A stretch of DNA of 48,130 nt from an uncultured Bacteroidales bacterium. GTDB taxonomy: Bacteria; Bacteroidota; Bacteroidia; Bacteroidales; Bacteroidaceae. The stretch's first letter is position 1, and the number at the start of each line of letters is the position of its first letter. The position numbers and the translations under genes were made by a program. The stretch lies in assembly GCA_902768125.1 (NCBI GenBank), contig CACXKA010000016.1:1-48130 (forward strand), written 5' to 3'. This document shows, one piece after another, positions 1 to 8,210 of this stretch. The notes under the pieces are model-generated. The model was not told the DNA's origin, did not search any database, and worked only from the letters and a program-made list of their open reading frames with translations.

Positions 1-162
1 GAGGCGGTCGCCCGAGACCACAGGGGCAGGGTCGGGAGTGTACCGACGATTGGACACGCGTTTGATACTTGAGCTCTGCTCATTTGCCTGTTGTTCTTGT
101 GCTTGCAATGTGAGTGTCAGCAAAAATGCGATTGCTGTGAGAATAATACTTTTCTTCTTCAT
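1..162 (-). CDS. N-terminal fragment of a secreted protein, cut by the window edge
   Basis: Only the first 54 codons are present. The reading frame opens at an ATG whose complement is at 160-162 and stays open to base 1. The start MKKKSIILTAIAFLLTLTLQ followed by AQEQQ is a typical Sec signal peptide: three lysines, a hydrophobic core, and a probable cleavage after LQA. What follows is Gln/Ser-rich and then RYTPDPAPVVSGDR, which I do not recognise. A good -7 box lies 29 bases upstream (191-198), which supports this start. The mature domain lies outside the window, so no function is assigned. Confidence 0.75.
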   Translation of the reverse strand, partial: MKKKSIILTAIAFLLTLTLQAQEQQANEQSSSIKRVSNRRYTPDPAPVVSGDRL

Positions 163-190
163 TGTTGATATAGGTTTTAGTTTGTGCCGA

Positions 191-198
191 CAAAGGTA
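191..198 (-). promoter_or_regulatory. -7 promoter box for the left-edge secreted protein
   Basis: The minus strand reads TACCTTTG, a perfect match to the Bacteroidetes TAnnTTTG box. It would give a leader of about 20-25 bases before the ATG at 162. No clear TTTG lies at the -33 position; the region is T-rich. Confidence 0.6.
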
Positions 199-261
199 CG
201 GAAAAAAAATGAAAAGTGTGAACGAAAAGTGAGATTTTTTACATAATTATTGGGAGAATCA

Positions 262-293
262 TTTGTGAGTCTCAGGAAGAAGCCTTACATTTG
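262..293 (+). promoter_or_regulatory. Consensus promoter upstream of a non-coding stretch
   Basis: TTTG at 262-265 and TACATTTG at 286-293 are 20 bases apart, a full consensus match. There is a second promoter nearer the lipoprotein gene, so this one is either a distal promoter for that gene or the start of a short untranslated RNA between about 300 and 500. Confidence 0.45.
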
Positions 294-352
294 TGGTGGA
301 ATTCATAAAGAACCTAAAATCCGCAACTAATAGTTTTGGAAGCAATCTTCAT

Positions 353-379
353 ATCCGTGTAATCGGTGCCATCCGTGTT
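353..379 (+). repeat. Three 9-bp units (ATCCGTGTA type)
   Basis: ATCCGTGTA, ATCGGTGCC and ATCCGTGTT lie head to tail. In reverse this is the 'cacggatggcacggat' type of string that recurs between genes in many Bacteroidetes genomes (from memory). It lies between the two tandem promoters. The rest of 294-430 shows no gene. Confidence 0.5.
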
Positions 380-430
380 CAAAAAGGTTTTCGACATTCT
401 CGCTATTTTCGATGTTTTGGGAATAAAATA

Positions 431-462
431 TTTGGAGGTGTTGTGAATTTGGCGTAACTTTG
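431..462 (+). promoter_or_regulatory. Promoter of the small lipoprotein gene
   Basis: TTTG at 431-434 and TAACTTTG at 455-462, 20 bases apart. Transcription would start near 468-470, about 40 bases before the ATG at 508. Its position rules out the longer reading frame that could begin at a TTG at 460. Confidence 0.75.
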
Positions 463-507
463 TCGCCGAATTACAATTTACTATTAACATCTAAATCACT
501 TAACATC

Positions 508-1068
508 ATGAAGAAAGTATTCTATTCTTTCGCCATCGCAACAATGATGGCATCGCTCATGGCTTGTGGTGGCAAGACTGAGCAGAACGCAGAAGGTCAG
601 GACTCAACTGCTGTGGAAGCTGAGGCTACAGAGGAAGTGGATCCAAACCGCGAGGAGCACAGAACGTATTCAATCGTCGTGCCTGAGGGATGGATCAACC
701 AGAGTATTGTGGAGAACGATTTCTTTGTCCGTCAGAATCCAGAACCTAAGTACCAGTACAACACTGAGAGACTGATGCTTTCCATGAGCTTTATGGGAGA
801 TTATTCTGCTGAGAGATTTGTGAAGAGTCACACGAAATGGCAGATCGAGGAGATTGAGAAGGTGAAGATTGACGATGTGGAAGCCACTGCTTACCATTTC
901 ACCAACGAGAGAGACACCGTCATCAAGATCCTGGCTGACAAGTATGGCGCGCTGTACAACTTTGAGACCAACGAGAAGTCTTACAGCAACCCAGACATCC
1001 AGGCGATCCTCAAGAGCATCAAGCTGAAGGACATCAAGGAAGCTCTTGCAAAAGAAAACAACCAATAA
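508..1068 (+). CDS. Lipoprotein of unknown function
   Basis: A 186-residue protein with a lipoprotein signal: MKKVFYSFAIATMMAS then LMAC|GG, so Cys at about residue 20 would be lipidated. An acidic linker (EGQDSTAVEAEATEEVD) follows and then a compact domain beginning near residue 50 (TYSIVVPEGW) with a pattern seen in small PsbP/DUF-type folds of Bacteroidetes lipoproteins; I cannot name the family. The start at 508 is chosen because the frame upstream runs through the promoter. It is monocistronic, with its own promoter and a strong terminator. Probably anchored in the inner or outer membrane and facing the periplasm or surface. Confidence 0.85.
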   Translation: MKKVFYSFAIATMMASLMACGGKTEQNAEGQDSTAVEAEATEEVDPNREEHRTYSIVVPEGWINQSIVENDFFVRQNPEPKYQYNTERLMLSMSFMGDYSAERFVKSHTKWQIEEIEKVKIDDVEATAYHFTNERDTVIKILADKYGALYNFETNEKSYSNPDIQAILKSIKLKDIKEALAKENNQ

Positions 1069-1082
1069 CTGACAAAATCGAG

Positions 1083-1108
1083 GGGGCACAGCAGTGCTCC
1101 TTTTTTTT
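1083..1108 (+). terminator. Intrinsic terminator after the lipoprotein gene
   Basis: GGGGCAC and GTGCTCC (one G-U pair) form a 7-bp stem with a 4-base loop, followed by eight T. Confidence 0.85.
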
Positions 1109-1248
1109 ATAGTTGATAACGAACAAAGGAGTAGGGGAGCAGACGGCCATTTTCCTATAATATGATAGGTAAATGTGGCATTTTTATGCAATAGTGTAAG
1201 AAAACGAGTGTGTTTTTCTTACATTTTGCAATTATTTTTGGTAAAAAA

Positions 1249-1281
1249 TTTGTATTGTTATTAAAATAAGTCGTAACTTTG
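1249..1281 (+). promoter_or_regulatory. asnA promoter
   Basis: TTTG at 1249-1252 and TAACTTTG at 1274-1281 with a 21-base spacer. This leaves a leader of about 60 bases before asnA. I see no obvious riboswitch fold in it. Confidence 0.75.
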
Positions 1282-1347
1282 CAGCGCTTTTAGGCAAAGA
1301 GACAGTCTTGGGCAAGATTCTAAATCGATACAAAACAACAATTAGAT

Positions 1348-2385
1348 ATGAGCAAACTCATTAAAGTCGAAGGTTACCACCAGCTGCTTGACCCCATCCA
1401 GACAGAGCTGGGCATCAAGCAGATCAAGGACTTCTTTCAGGCAAACCTTTCGACGGCACTTCGTCTGCGCCGTGTGACAGCACCATTGTTCGTGCTGCGC
1501 GGATTGGGTCTTAACGACGACCTGAATGGCGTGGAACGTCCCGTTTCGTTCCCCATCATGGACATGAACGACCAAGTGGCAGAGGTGGTGCATTCCCTCG
1601 CCAAATGGAAACGCGTGATGCTGGCAGAATATGGTATTCAGCCTGGTTACGGACTCTATACCGACATGAATGCCATTCGTGGTGATGAAGAACTGGACAA
1701 CACGCATTCGCTGTATGTGGATCAGTGGGATTGGTGCAGAACCATCCGCAAGGAAGACCGCACGTTGGCGTTCCTGAAGAAAATCGTGAAGGATATTTAT
1801 GCTGCCATCATGCGGACAGAATATCTGGTGTGCGAATCTTATCCACAAATCAAGCCATTCCTGCCAGAGGAGATTCATTTCATCCATTCTGAGGAACTCC
1901 TGCAGATGTATCCTGACATGACGCCCAAAGAGCGTGAGGATGCGATTTGCAAGAAGTATGGCGCTGTGTTCATCATGGGCATCGGAGGCAAGCTCTCCAA
2001 TGGTGAAAAGCACGATGGACGAGCACCTGACTACGATGACTGGAGCACACCCAATGAGGACGGCTTTAAGGGCTTGAATGGTGACATCCTGATTTGGTAT
2101 CCTGTGCTGGAACGCAGCATAGAACTCAGTTCGATGGGTATCCGTGTGGACAAGGAATCGCTGTTGCGCCAGCTGAAACTGGAAGATAAGGAAGAACGTC
2201 TTAACTTGTATTTCCACAAGAAGTTAATGAATGACGAAATTCCATTGTCTGTAGGTGGAGGAATTGGTCAGAGCCGTCTTTGCATGGTGTTGCTGCACAA
2301 AGCTCACGTTGGTGAAATCCAAGCATCCATCTGGCCTGAAGAAATGCGTGAGGAATGTGCGAAAGCTGGAATGCCGCTGATATGA
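1348..2385 (+). CDS. asnA: Aspartate-ammonia ligase (asparagine synthetase A)
   Basis: 345 residues, close to the usual 330-345. AsnA makes asparagine from aspartate, ammonia and ATP in the cytoplasm through an aspartyl-AMP intermediate and is related to class II aspartyl-tRNA synthetases. Recognisable segments are the N-terminus KLIKVEGYHQLLDPIQTELG, the VERPVSFPI stretch near residue 63, YGLYTDMNAIRGDEELDNTHS near 90, and the class II motif 3-like GGGIGQSRLCMVLL close to the C-terminus, where the Arg contacts ATP. It stands alone between its own promoter and a terminator. This is the ammonia-dependent type, not the glutamine-dependent AsnB. Confidence 0.97.
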   Translation: MSKLIKVEGYHQLLDPIQTELGIKQIKDFFQANLSTALRLRRVTAPLFVLRGLGLNDDLNGVERPVSFPIMDMNDQVAEVVHSLAKWKRVMLAEYGIQPGYGLYTDMNAIRGDEELDNTHSLYVDQWDWCRTIRKEDRTLAFLKKIVKDIYAAIMRTEYLVCESYPQIKPFLPEEIHFIHSEELLQMYPDMTPKEREDAICKKYGAVFIMGIGGKLSNGEKHDGRAPDYDDWSTPNEDGFKGLNGDILIWYPVLERSIELSSMGIRVDKESLLRQLKLEDKEERLNLYFHKKLMNDEIPLSVGGGIGQSRLCMVLLHKAHVGEIQASIWPEEMREECAKAGMPLI

Positions 2386-2391
2386 TTTAGA

Positions 2392-2419
2392 TAACGGTTA
2401 ACGGTTATAGATTAACGGT
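2392..2419 (+). repeat. 7-bp tandem repeat (TAACGGT) after asnA
   Basis: Four heptads: TAACGGT, TAACGGT, TATAGAT, TAACGGT. The array begins seven bases after the asnA stop. The first part, 2390-2410, is identical to the reverse complement of 39278-39298. Confidence 0.75.
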
Positions 2420-2434
2420 TAAAGAAAAGGAATA

Positions 2435-2466
2435 AACACTCGCTCAGTTGAGCGGGTGTTTTCTTT
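2435..2466 (+). terminator. Intrinsic terminator of asnA
   Basis: AACACTCGCTCA and TGAGCGGGTGTT form a 12-bp stem with one wobble pair and a 2-base turn, followed by TTCTTT. The remainder to 2577 holds nothing I can name. Confidence 0.8.
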
Positions 2467-2577
2467 GGTAATTCCTGTGGTGAAACCAATCAGCCTAAAA
2501 TAAATGTAATCGCGGTTATGTTAAATATGGTTTTACGGGATTCCCCTCTTGCCTACAAATTTTCATTCCTCATATAA

Positions 2578-2585
2578 TATGTTTG
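2578..2585 (+). promoter_or_regulatory. Possible -7 box for the TonB-dependent receptor gene
   Basis: TATGTTTG fits TAnnTTTG and lies 24 bases before the ATG at 2609. There is no good TTTG at the right distance upstream, so support is moderate. Confidence 0.4.
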
Positions 2586-2608
2586 TGTTATTATCGTTAT
2601 TATAATCA

Positions 2609-5008
2609 ATGGTACGACACATTATATATAAATATATAGCCACAATGCTGTTGTGGATGTTGGGTGTGACTTTGTGTGACGCCCAAACTGTTATGATTAA
2701 AGGAAAAGTTGTTGACGATCAGAAAGCTCCTTTGGAATTGGCTCAGGTTCGTGTGGAAGGCACTGGCTGTGGCGCGATGTGTAATTTGAAGGGAGAATTC
2801 CGTTTTACGTGTGAAAGCGCTGACTCGATGGTCGTCGTCTTTTCCATGCTGGGCTACGAGACCAGAAAGCGTGTCTTGGAGAATCCTGTGGATTCTGTGA
2901 CGCTGAGCGTGATGCTGCCTGCCCTGGGATATGAACTGGGCAACGTGGAAGTGACGGACATCCGCAGGCAAACGAGCACCATGACGGATGTGAACATGAA
3001 CGACATGAAACACATGGGAAATGCCAGCGGTGGCGGCGTGGAACGCTTAATCACCAGTCAGGCAGGTGTTTCCACCCATAGCGAGCTTTCTTCACAATAT
3101 AACGTTCGTGGCGGTTCTTTTGATGAAAACTCTGTGTATATCAACGGAATTGAGGTTTATCGTCCCCTATTGATTCGTAGCGGACAACAGGAGGGCTTGA
3201 GCATCATCAACCCTGATATGGTGGAGAAAATCGGCTTTTCTGCCGGTGGATTCGAGGCAAAATATGGCGAAAAGATGTCGAGTGTGCTGGACATCACCTA
3301 CAAGAAAGTGAAAGGTTTTGAAGGCAGCGTGAGTGCCAGCCTTTTGGGTGCCAGCGGCTATCTGGGCTTTGGTTCTGAGAAATTCTCGATGACGCACGCC
3401 GTTCGTTACAAAACGATGAAGAACCTCTTGGGCACGATGGACACCAAGGGCGAATATGACCCACGAGACTTTGATTATCAGACGTATATGAGTTGGAGCC
3501 CCAGTCAAAGATGGACGTTTGATTTGATGGGTGTCATCTCCACCAACGACTACGATTTCACTCCCAGCGACAGAACCACGAAATTTGGCACTTCATCGGA
3601 CGTGAAGGAATTCAAGGTTTATTTTGACGGTAGCGAACATGATAAGTTCCACACTTATTTCGGTGCCTTCTCCGCCACCCATAACTTCAACAAAATGAAC
3701 TCGTTGACGTTCAATTGGTCAGGTTTCAAGACCAGAGAACGTGAGACCTACGACATCAATGGTGAGTATTGGCTGAACAACGATGGCGACGATGAAAGCC
3801 TGGGTATAGGCACCTATCACGAACATGCACGTAACCGACTGAATGCCAGCATGACCAGCGTGGGCATCACAGGTCAGAACAGATTCACCAATCATTGGCT
3901 TCGATATGGGGCATTGATGAAGATGGAAAAAGTGGACGAGACGATGCGTGAATGGGAGATGCGCGACTCTGCAGGTTACTCACTCCCCCACACCACTGAC
4001 CGCCTTGACCTTATCTATAACATGGTGTCTACAAACAGCGAGAAATCAAAGCATTATGAATTCTATCTTCAGGATACTTATCGCAAGGAATTTGACGAGG
4101 GAAGCTTGGTGCTGAACTATGGTGTCCGACTGACACATTGGGACTGGAACAAGGAAACGCTCTTCTCTCCTCGTGCCACTGTGGCATTCACTCCAGCCAA
4201 GAATGACAACTTGACTTATCGCTTCTCAACGGGCGTGTATCACCAGACACCTTTCTACAAGGAAATGCGAGACACCATCACGACCAACAACAATACGATG
4301 GCATTCTTACGCAAGGACATCAAGTCGCAACGAAGCATCCATTTCGTGTTGGGTATGGAATACAAGTTCAGGGTGAATGACCGACCTTTCAAATTCACAG
4401 CTGAAGCCTACTACAAGGCGCTGAGCAATCTGGTTCCGTATAACGTTGACAATGTACGCGTTGTCTATTATGGTGGAAATATTGCCAAGGGTTATGCAGC
4501 AGGCCTTGACATGAAGATATACGGTGAATTCGTGCCAGGAACGGATTCGTGGCTGAGTGTGGGCATCATGAAGACAGAGGAGAAAATCAATGGAAGCAAG
4601 TCTGTCCCCCGCCCTACCGACCAACGTCTGAATTGCTCGTTGTTCTTCAGCGACTACTTCCCCACAACTGACCGTTGGAAGATGACCTTGCAAGCACATT
4701 ATGCTGGTGGACTCCCCTTCGGACCACCCCACTCTGGTCGTGAAAAACAGGTGTTCCGCATGCCCAGCTACCGTCGTGTGGATATAGGCATCAGCTACCG
4801 ATTGCTGAAGAATGAGGACAGGCACATCTACACGGGTGTGGGTCGTGCTTTCCGCAACATTTGGCTGGGTGTGGATGCGTTCAATATTCTCGACATTTCG
4901 AACGTGAACAGTTATTATTGGGTGACAGACATTACAAATCACCAATTCGCTGTGCCAAATTACCTGACAAGACGACAAATAAATGCACGTTTATTGTTTG
5001 AGTTTTAA
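2609..5008 (+). CDS. TonB-dependent outer-membrane receptor with carboxypeptidase-like N-terminal domain
   Basis: 799 residues. A signal peptide ends near CDAQ at residue 26. It is followed by a carboxypeptidase regulatory-like beta domain of about 85 residues (IKGKVVDDQKAPLELAQVRV onward), then the TonB plug at about 120-225 (YNVRGGSFDENSVYINGIEV) and a beta barrel ending in LLFEF with the usual C-terminal Phe. Such proteins import a ligand across the outer membrane using TonB-ExbBD energy. It is shorter than SusC proteins (about 1000 residues) and has no SusD partner beside it, so it is a stand-alone receptor rather than part of a glycan locus; cobalamin, metal chelates or small oligomers are possible substrates but the sequence does not say which. 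Confidence 0.9.
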   Translation: MVRHIIYKYIATMLLWMLGVTLCDAQTVMIKGKVVDDQKAPLELAQVRVEGTGCGAMCNLKGEFRFTCESADSMVVVFSMLGYETRKRVLENPVDSVTLSVMLPALGYELGNVEVTDIRRQTSTMTDVNMNDMKHMGNASGGGVERLITSQAGVSTHSELSSQYNVRGGSFDENSVYINGIEVYRPLLIRSGQQEGLSIINPDMVEKIGFSAGGFEAKYGEKMSSVLDITYKKVKGFEGSVSASLLGASGYLGFGSEKFSMTHAVRYKTMKNLLGTMDTKGEYDPRDFDYQTYMSWSPSQRWTFDLMGVISTNDYDFTPSDRTTKFGTSSDVKEFKVYFDGSEHDKFHTYFGAFSATHNFNKMNSLTFNWSGFKTRERETYDINGEYWLNNDGDDESLGIGTYHEHARNRLNASMTSVGITGQNRFTNHWLRYGALMKMEKVDETMREWEMRDSAGYSLPHTTDRLDLIYNMVSTNSEKSKHYEFYLQDTYRKEFDEGSLVLNYGVRLTHWDWNKETLFSPRATVAFTPAKNDNLTYRFSTGVYHQTPFYKEMRDTITTNNNTMAFLRKDIKSQRSIHFVLGMEYKFRVNDRPFKFTAEAYYKALSNLVPYNVDNVRVVYYGGNIAKGYAAGLDMKIYGEFVPGTDSWLSVGIMKTEEKINGSKSVPRPTDQRLNCSLFFSDYFPTTDRWKMTLQAHYAGGLPFGPPHSGREKQVFRMPSYRRVDIGISYRLLKNEDRHIYTGVGRAFRNIWLGVDAFNILDISNVNSYYWVTDITNHQFAVPNYLTRRQINARLLFEF

Positions 5009-5026
5009 TAATAATGTGTAACTTTG
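4997..5026 (+). promoter_or_regulatory. panB promoter, partly inside the preceding gene
   Basis: TTTG at 4997-5000 and TAACTTTG at 5019-5026, 18 bases apart. The -33 box lies within the last codons of the receptor gene. The leader to the panB ATG at 5053 is about 20 bases. Confidence 0.65.
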
Positions 5027-5052
5027 CATCCTGTTAAGCAAAAATCAGGAAA

Positions 5053-5874
5053 ATGGCAGGATATTTAGTAGAAGACCAGCGTAAGGTCACGACTCATAGA
5101 CTGATTCAGATGAAAGCAGAAGGTAAAAAGATTGCCATGCTTACATCGTATGATTACACAACAGCCACCATTACAGACAATGCAGGCATCGACATCATCC
5201 TCGTGGGTGATTCTGCCAGTAACGTGATGGCTGGTAACTGGACAACCCTCCCTATCACACTTGATCAGATGATCTATCACGCCAAGGCTGTGGTGCGTGG
5301 CGTGAAACGTGCATTGGTCATTTGCGACATGCCTTTCGGAACCTATCAGGTGAATGAGACGGAGGCTGTCACCAACGCCATCCGTATCATGAAGGAAACC
5401 CACTGTGACGCTCTCAAACTGGAAGGCGGTGTGGAGATCATCCCTGCAGTTCGAAAGATTCTGGATGCAGGTATTCCAATCTGTGGACACCTCGGTTTGA
5501 CGCCTCAATCCATCAATAAATTTGGTACCTATACCGTTCGTGCCAAGGAGGAAGCTGAAGCACAGAAACTCATCAGCGATGCACATGCTTTGGAAGATGC
5601 AGGCTGTTTTGCTGTGGTGCTGGAGAAGATTCCTGCCAAGTTGGCAACGCAGGTGGCAACCGAACTGAAGATTCCTGTGATTGGCATTGGTGCTGGTGGT
5701 GGTTGCGATGGTCAGGTGTTGGTGATTTCAGACATGCTGGGTATGACACGTGGTTTCTCGCCCAAGTTCCTCCGTCGCTATGCAGACTTGAACACCGTCA
5801 TGACTGATGCCATCGGACACTATGTGGAAGATGTGAAGGAAGGCAACTTCCCCAATGAAAACGAACAATACTAA
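5053..5874 (+). CDS. panB: 3-methyl-2-oxobutanoate hydroxymethyltransferase
   Basis: 273 residues, normal for the family. PanB transfers a hydroxymethyl group from methylene-tetrahydrofolate to 2-oxoisovalerate, giving ketopantoate, the first committed step toward pantothenate and CoA. Visible signatures: [23 protein letters not shown] (metal-binding Asp), [24 protein letters not shown] and [15 protein letters not shown]. It is a TIM-barrel cytoplasmic enzyme that assembles as a decamer. No other pan gene is nearby; it has its own promoter. Confidence 0.97.
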   Translation: MAGYLVEDQRKVTTHRLIQMKAEGKKIAMLTSYDYTTATITDNAGIDIILVGDSASNVMAGNWTTLPITLDQMIYHAKAVVRGVKRALVICDMPFGTYQVNETEAVTNAIRIMKETHCDALKLEGGVEIIPAVRKILDAGIPICGHLGLTPQSINKFGTYTVRAKEEAEAQKLISDAHALEDAGCFAVVLEKIPAKLATQVATELKIPVIGIGAGGGCDGQVLVISDMLGMTRGFSPKFLRRYADLNTVMTDAIGHYVEDVKEGNFPNENEQY

Positions 5875-5948
5875 CAAGCCCACGCGCTTGGCGATTTTTG
5901 AAAACAATAGCTATAACTCTATATTAAACAACTAAAAAATTAACGACT

Positions 5949-7217
5949 ATGACAATCAATGAGTACAACTTTGCCGGTAAGAAGGCAATCGTGCGTGTAG
6001 ATTTCAACGTGCCAATCCAGAATGGTGTCATCACAGACGACACTCGTATTCGTGGTGCAGTTCCCACTCTCAAGCTCATCCTTGAGAAAGGTGGTGCCCT
6101 CATCATCATGTCTCACATGGGTAAACCAAAGGGCAAGGTGAAACCTGAACTTTCTCTGAAGCAGATTGTTCCTGCTGTGAGCAAGGCTCTTGGTGTTCCA
6201 GTACAGTTTGCTGACGACTGCCAGAAGGCTGACGCACAGGCTGCTGCCCTGAAGCCAGGTGAAGTTCTCCTGCTCGAAAACCTCCGCTACTATCCTGAAG
6301 AGGAAGGTAAGCCAGTAGGTATCGACAAGGAAGATCCTGCATACGACGAGGCTAAGAAGGCCATGAAGGCAAGCCAGAAGGAGTTCGCCAAGAAACTCGC
6401 TTCTTACGCTGACTGCTGGGTGATGGATGCCTTTGGTACTGCTCACCGCAAGCACGCTTCTACTGCTGTCATCGCTGACTACTTCGACAAGAAGGACGTG
6501 ATGCTCGGTCTCCTCATGGAGAAGGAAGTGCAGGCTGTTGACAACGTGCTCAACAACATCAAGCGTCCATTCGTGGCTATCATGGGTGGTTCTAAGGTTT
6601 CTACTAAGATTGGTATCATCGAGAACCTCCTCGGCAAGGTGGACAAGCTCATCCTCTGTGGTGGTATGACTTACACCTTCATGAAGGCTCACGGTGGTGA
6701 GATCGGTGACTCTATCGTAGAACTCGACAAACTTGACATCGCTCTCGGTGTTGAGGAACTGGCAAAGAAGAACGGCGTAGAACTCGTTCTCGGCGAGGAT
6801 TCTGTATGCTGCAACGGCTTCGATTTCTCCACATTCTCCCTCAAGCCAGGTGCTGAGAAGAAGACATTCCCATCTAACGCAATTGCTGCTGGTTGGGAAG
6901 GTCTCGACGTGGGTCCTGTGAGCCAGGCTAAGTTCGCCAAGGCTATCGAAGGTGCAAAGACGATCCTCTGGAACGGTCCTGCAGGTTGCTTCGAGAGCGA
7001 TGAATTTGCTGTAGGTTCTCGTGCCGTAGGTGAGGCTGTTGCTAAGGCTACTGCAGAAGGCGCATTCTCACTCATCGGTGGTGGTGACTCTGTGGCTTGT
7101 GTCAACAAGTTCGGTCTTGCAGACAAGGTTTCTTACATCTCTACAGGTGGTGGTGCTCTCCTCGAGGCTATCGAGGGTAAGGTTCTTCCTGGCATCGCAG
7201 CTGTGAAGGGTGAATAA
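5949..7217 (+). CDS. pgk: Phosphoglycerate kinase
   Basis: 422 residues. Converts 1,3-bisphosphoglycerate and ADP to 3-phosphoglycerate and ATP in glycolysis. The N-terminal domain carries VRVDFNVP and the basic patch AHRKHAS; the C-terminal nucleotide domain carries [17 protein letters not shown] and GGGDSVAC near residue 376. Codon choice is visibly more biased (AAG, CTC, GGT) than in neighbours, as expected for a highly expressed enzyme. The leader 5875-5948 has no full TAnnTTTG box. A terminator follows at 7238-7277. Confidence 0.97.
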   Translation: MTINEYNFAGKKAIVRVDFNVPIQNGVITDDTRIRGAVPTLKLILEKGGALIIMSHMGKPKGKVKPELSLKQIVPAVSKALGVPVQFADDCQKADAQAAALKPGEVLLLENLRYYPEEEGKPVGIDKEDPAYDEAKKAMKASQKEFAKKLASYADCWVMDAFGTAHRKHASTAVIADYFDKKDVMLGLLMEKEVQAVDNVLNNIKRPFVAIMGGSKVSTKIGIIENLLGKVDKLILCGGMTYTFMKAHGGEIGDSIVELDKLDIALGVEELAKKNGVELVLGEDSVCCNGFDFSTFSLKPGAEKKTFPSNAIAAGWEGLDVGPVSQAKFAKAIEGAKTILWNGPAGCFESDEFAVGSRAVGEAVAKATAEGAFSLIGGGDSVACVNKFGLADKVSYISTGGGALLEAIEGKVLPGIAAVKGE

Positions 7218-7237
7218 GACTCACATATCAAATCATC

Positions 7238-7277
7238 AAGGGCAGCTTGTTTCAAGTGCGAAGCAAGTTGCCCTTTT
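7238..7277 (+). terminator. Intrinsic terminator after pgk
   Basis: AAGGGCAGCTTG and CAAGTTGCCCTT pair over 12 positions with one mismatch around a 14-base loop, followed by a short T-run (TTTT). Confidence 0.75.
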
Positions 7278-7291
7278 CAATCAAATCGAGT

Positions 7292-8206
7292 ATGCGTAAA
7301 CTCTTTTTCTTTCTTTCCGTCCTTTTGGTGACAGTCTTCTGTGGCTCGTGTAACTCCACGAATGAGAATGCTGGTGATGAGGATTCCACAGCCCTTAGAT
7401 TGGGTGTGCTCCCCACGATGGAGTGCCTCCCCTTCTATTATGCCGATTCCATCGGATTATTTGATTCGTTGGGTGTGGATGTGAAGCTCGTCACTTTTGA
7501 GGCTGCCATGGATGCTGACACTGCTTTCGTGAATGGTGACATCGATGGCATCGTGAGCGATTTGGTGAAGGCTTGCATTTGGCAAGGACAAGGAGACACA
7601 TCTTATGTGGCAATGGTGGGCGAACTGAGAATGTGGCTCATCACTTCTCCAAAAGCACGATTGCTAAAAGCGGAAAGTCTGAAGGAAAAGATTATTGGCA
7701 TCACTCGCCATTCGGCTGTGGATTACTTTGCTGACAAGATTCTAGAGTCTGTGAAATTGCAAAGCATTGATCTGAACAAACCACAAATCAACAACATCAG
7801 ACTGCGTGGAATGATGGTCGACCAAGACCAGTACGATGGTGCCATCCTGCCAGAACCGTATGCCAGTGAGGCTGTGGCAAGAGGCGCAAAACGACTGAAC
7901 GGCACTTGCGATTTTGGGGTGGAAAAGAAGGTGGAAAATCTGATGTGCGTGCTGTTCAATGATTCTGTTTATCAGTCAAGAAAAAACGAAATTGAAAAGA
8001 TACGACGTGTGTATGACCGGGCTGTGAAGGCGTTGAATGCCGACACCTTGTCGAACACGTTGGAATATATTCCAGAACCCCATAGGCTCTCGCTTCCTGA
8101 CACATTATTTAAATATGTACCATTGAAAGGCAGCATCACTTATGATGATTCGATGATGACAGATGTGAAGAAATGGGCACAAGGGAGAGGATTGGTGAAG
8201 AAGTAG
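7292..8206 (+). CDS. Solute-binding lipoprotein of an ABC-transporter-like family (NMT1/SsuA-like)
   Basis: 304 residues. Signal peptide and lipobox at residues 1-20 (FCGSC|N). The mature part starts LRLGVLPTMECLPFYYADSIG, the typical opening of periplasmic binding proteins of the NMT1/ThiY/SsuA group, which bind small ligands such as pyrimidines, sulfonates or nitrate. Later segments (GDIDGIVSDL, GITRHSAVDYFADKIL, DGAILPEPYASEA) fit that fold. The start at 7292 is preferred to a longer frame from 7247 because it opens directly on the signal peptide and the upstream part overlaps the pgk terminator. No permease or ATPase is adjacent. The next gene begins four bases after the stop. Confidence 0.8.
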   Translation: MRKLFFFLSVLLVTVFCGSCNSTNENAGDEDSTALRLGVLPTMECLPFYYADSIGLFDSLGVDVKLVTFEAAMDADTAFVNGDIDGIVSDLVKACIWQGQGDTSYVAMVGELRMWLITSPKARLLKAESLKEKIIGITRHSAVDYFADKILESVKLQSIDLNKPQINNIRLRGMMVDQDQYDGAILPEPYASEAVARGAKRLNGTCDFGVEKKVENLMCVLFNDSVYQSRKNEIEKIRRVYDRAVKALNADTLSNTLEYIPEPHRLSLPDTLFKYVPLKGSITYDDSMMTDVKKWAQGRGLVKK

Positions 8207-8210
8207 AAAG

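Noticed and set aside
460-507. Upstream extension of the lipoprotein gene from a TTG
   Set aside because: It overlaps the -7 box and would bury the lipoprotein signal peptide.
1342-2217. A 291-codon open frame antisense to asnA
   Set aside because: It is the complement of a clearly identified enzyme and has no start signals or motifs.
5940-6692. A 250-codon open frame antisense to pgk
   Set aside because: It arises from the biased codon use of pgk; no motifs.
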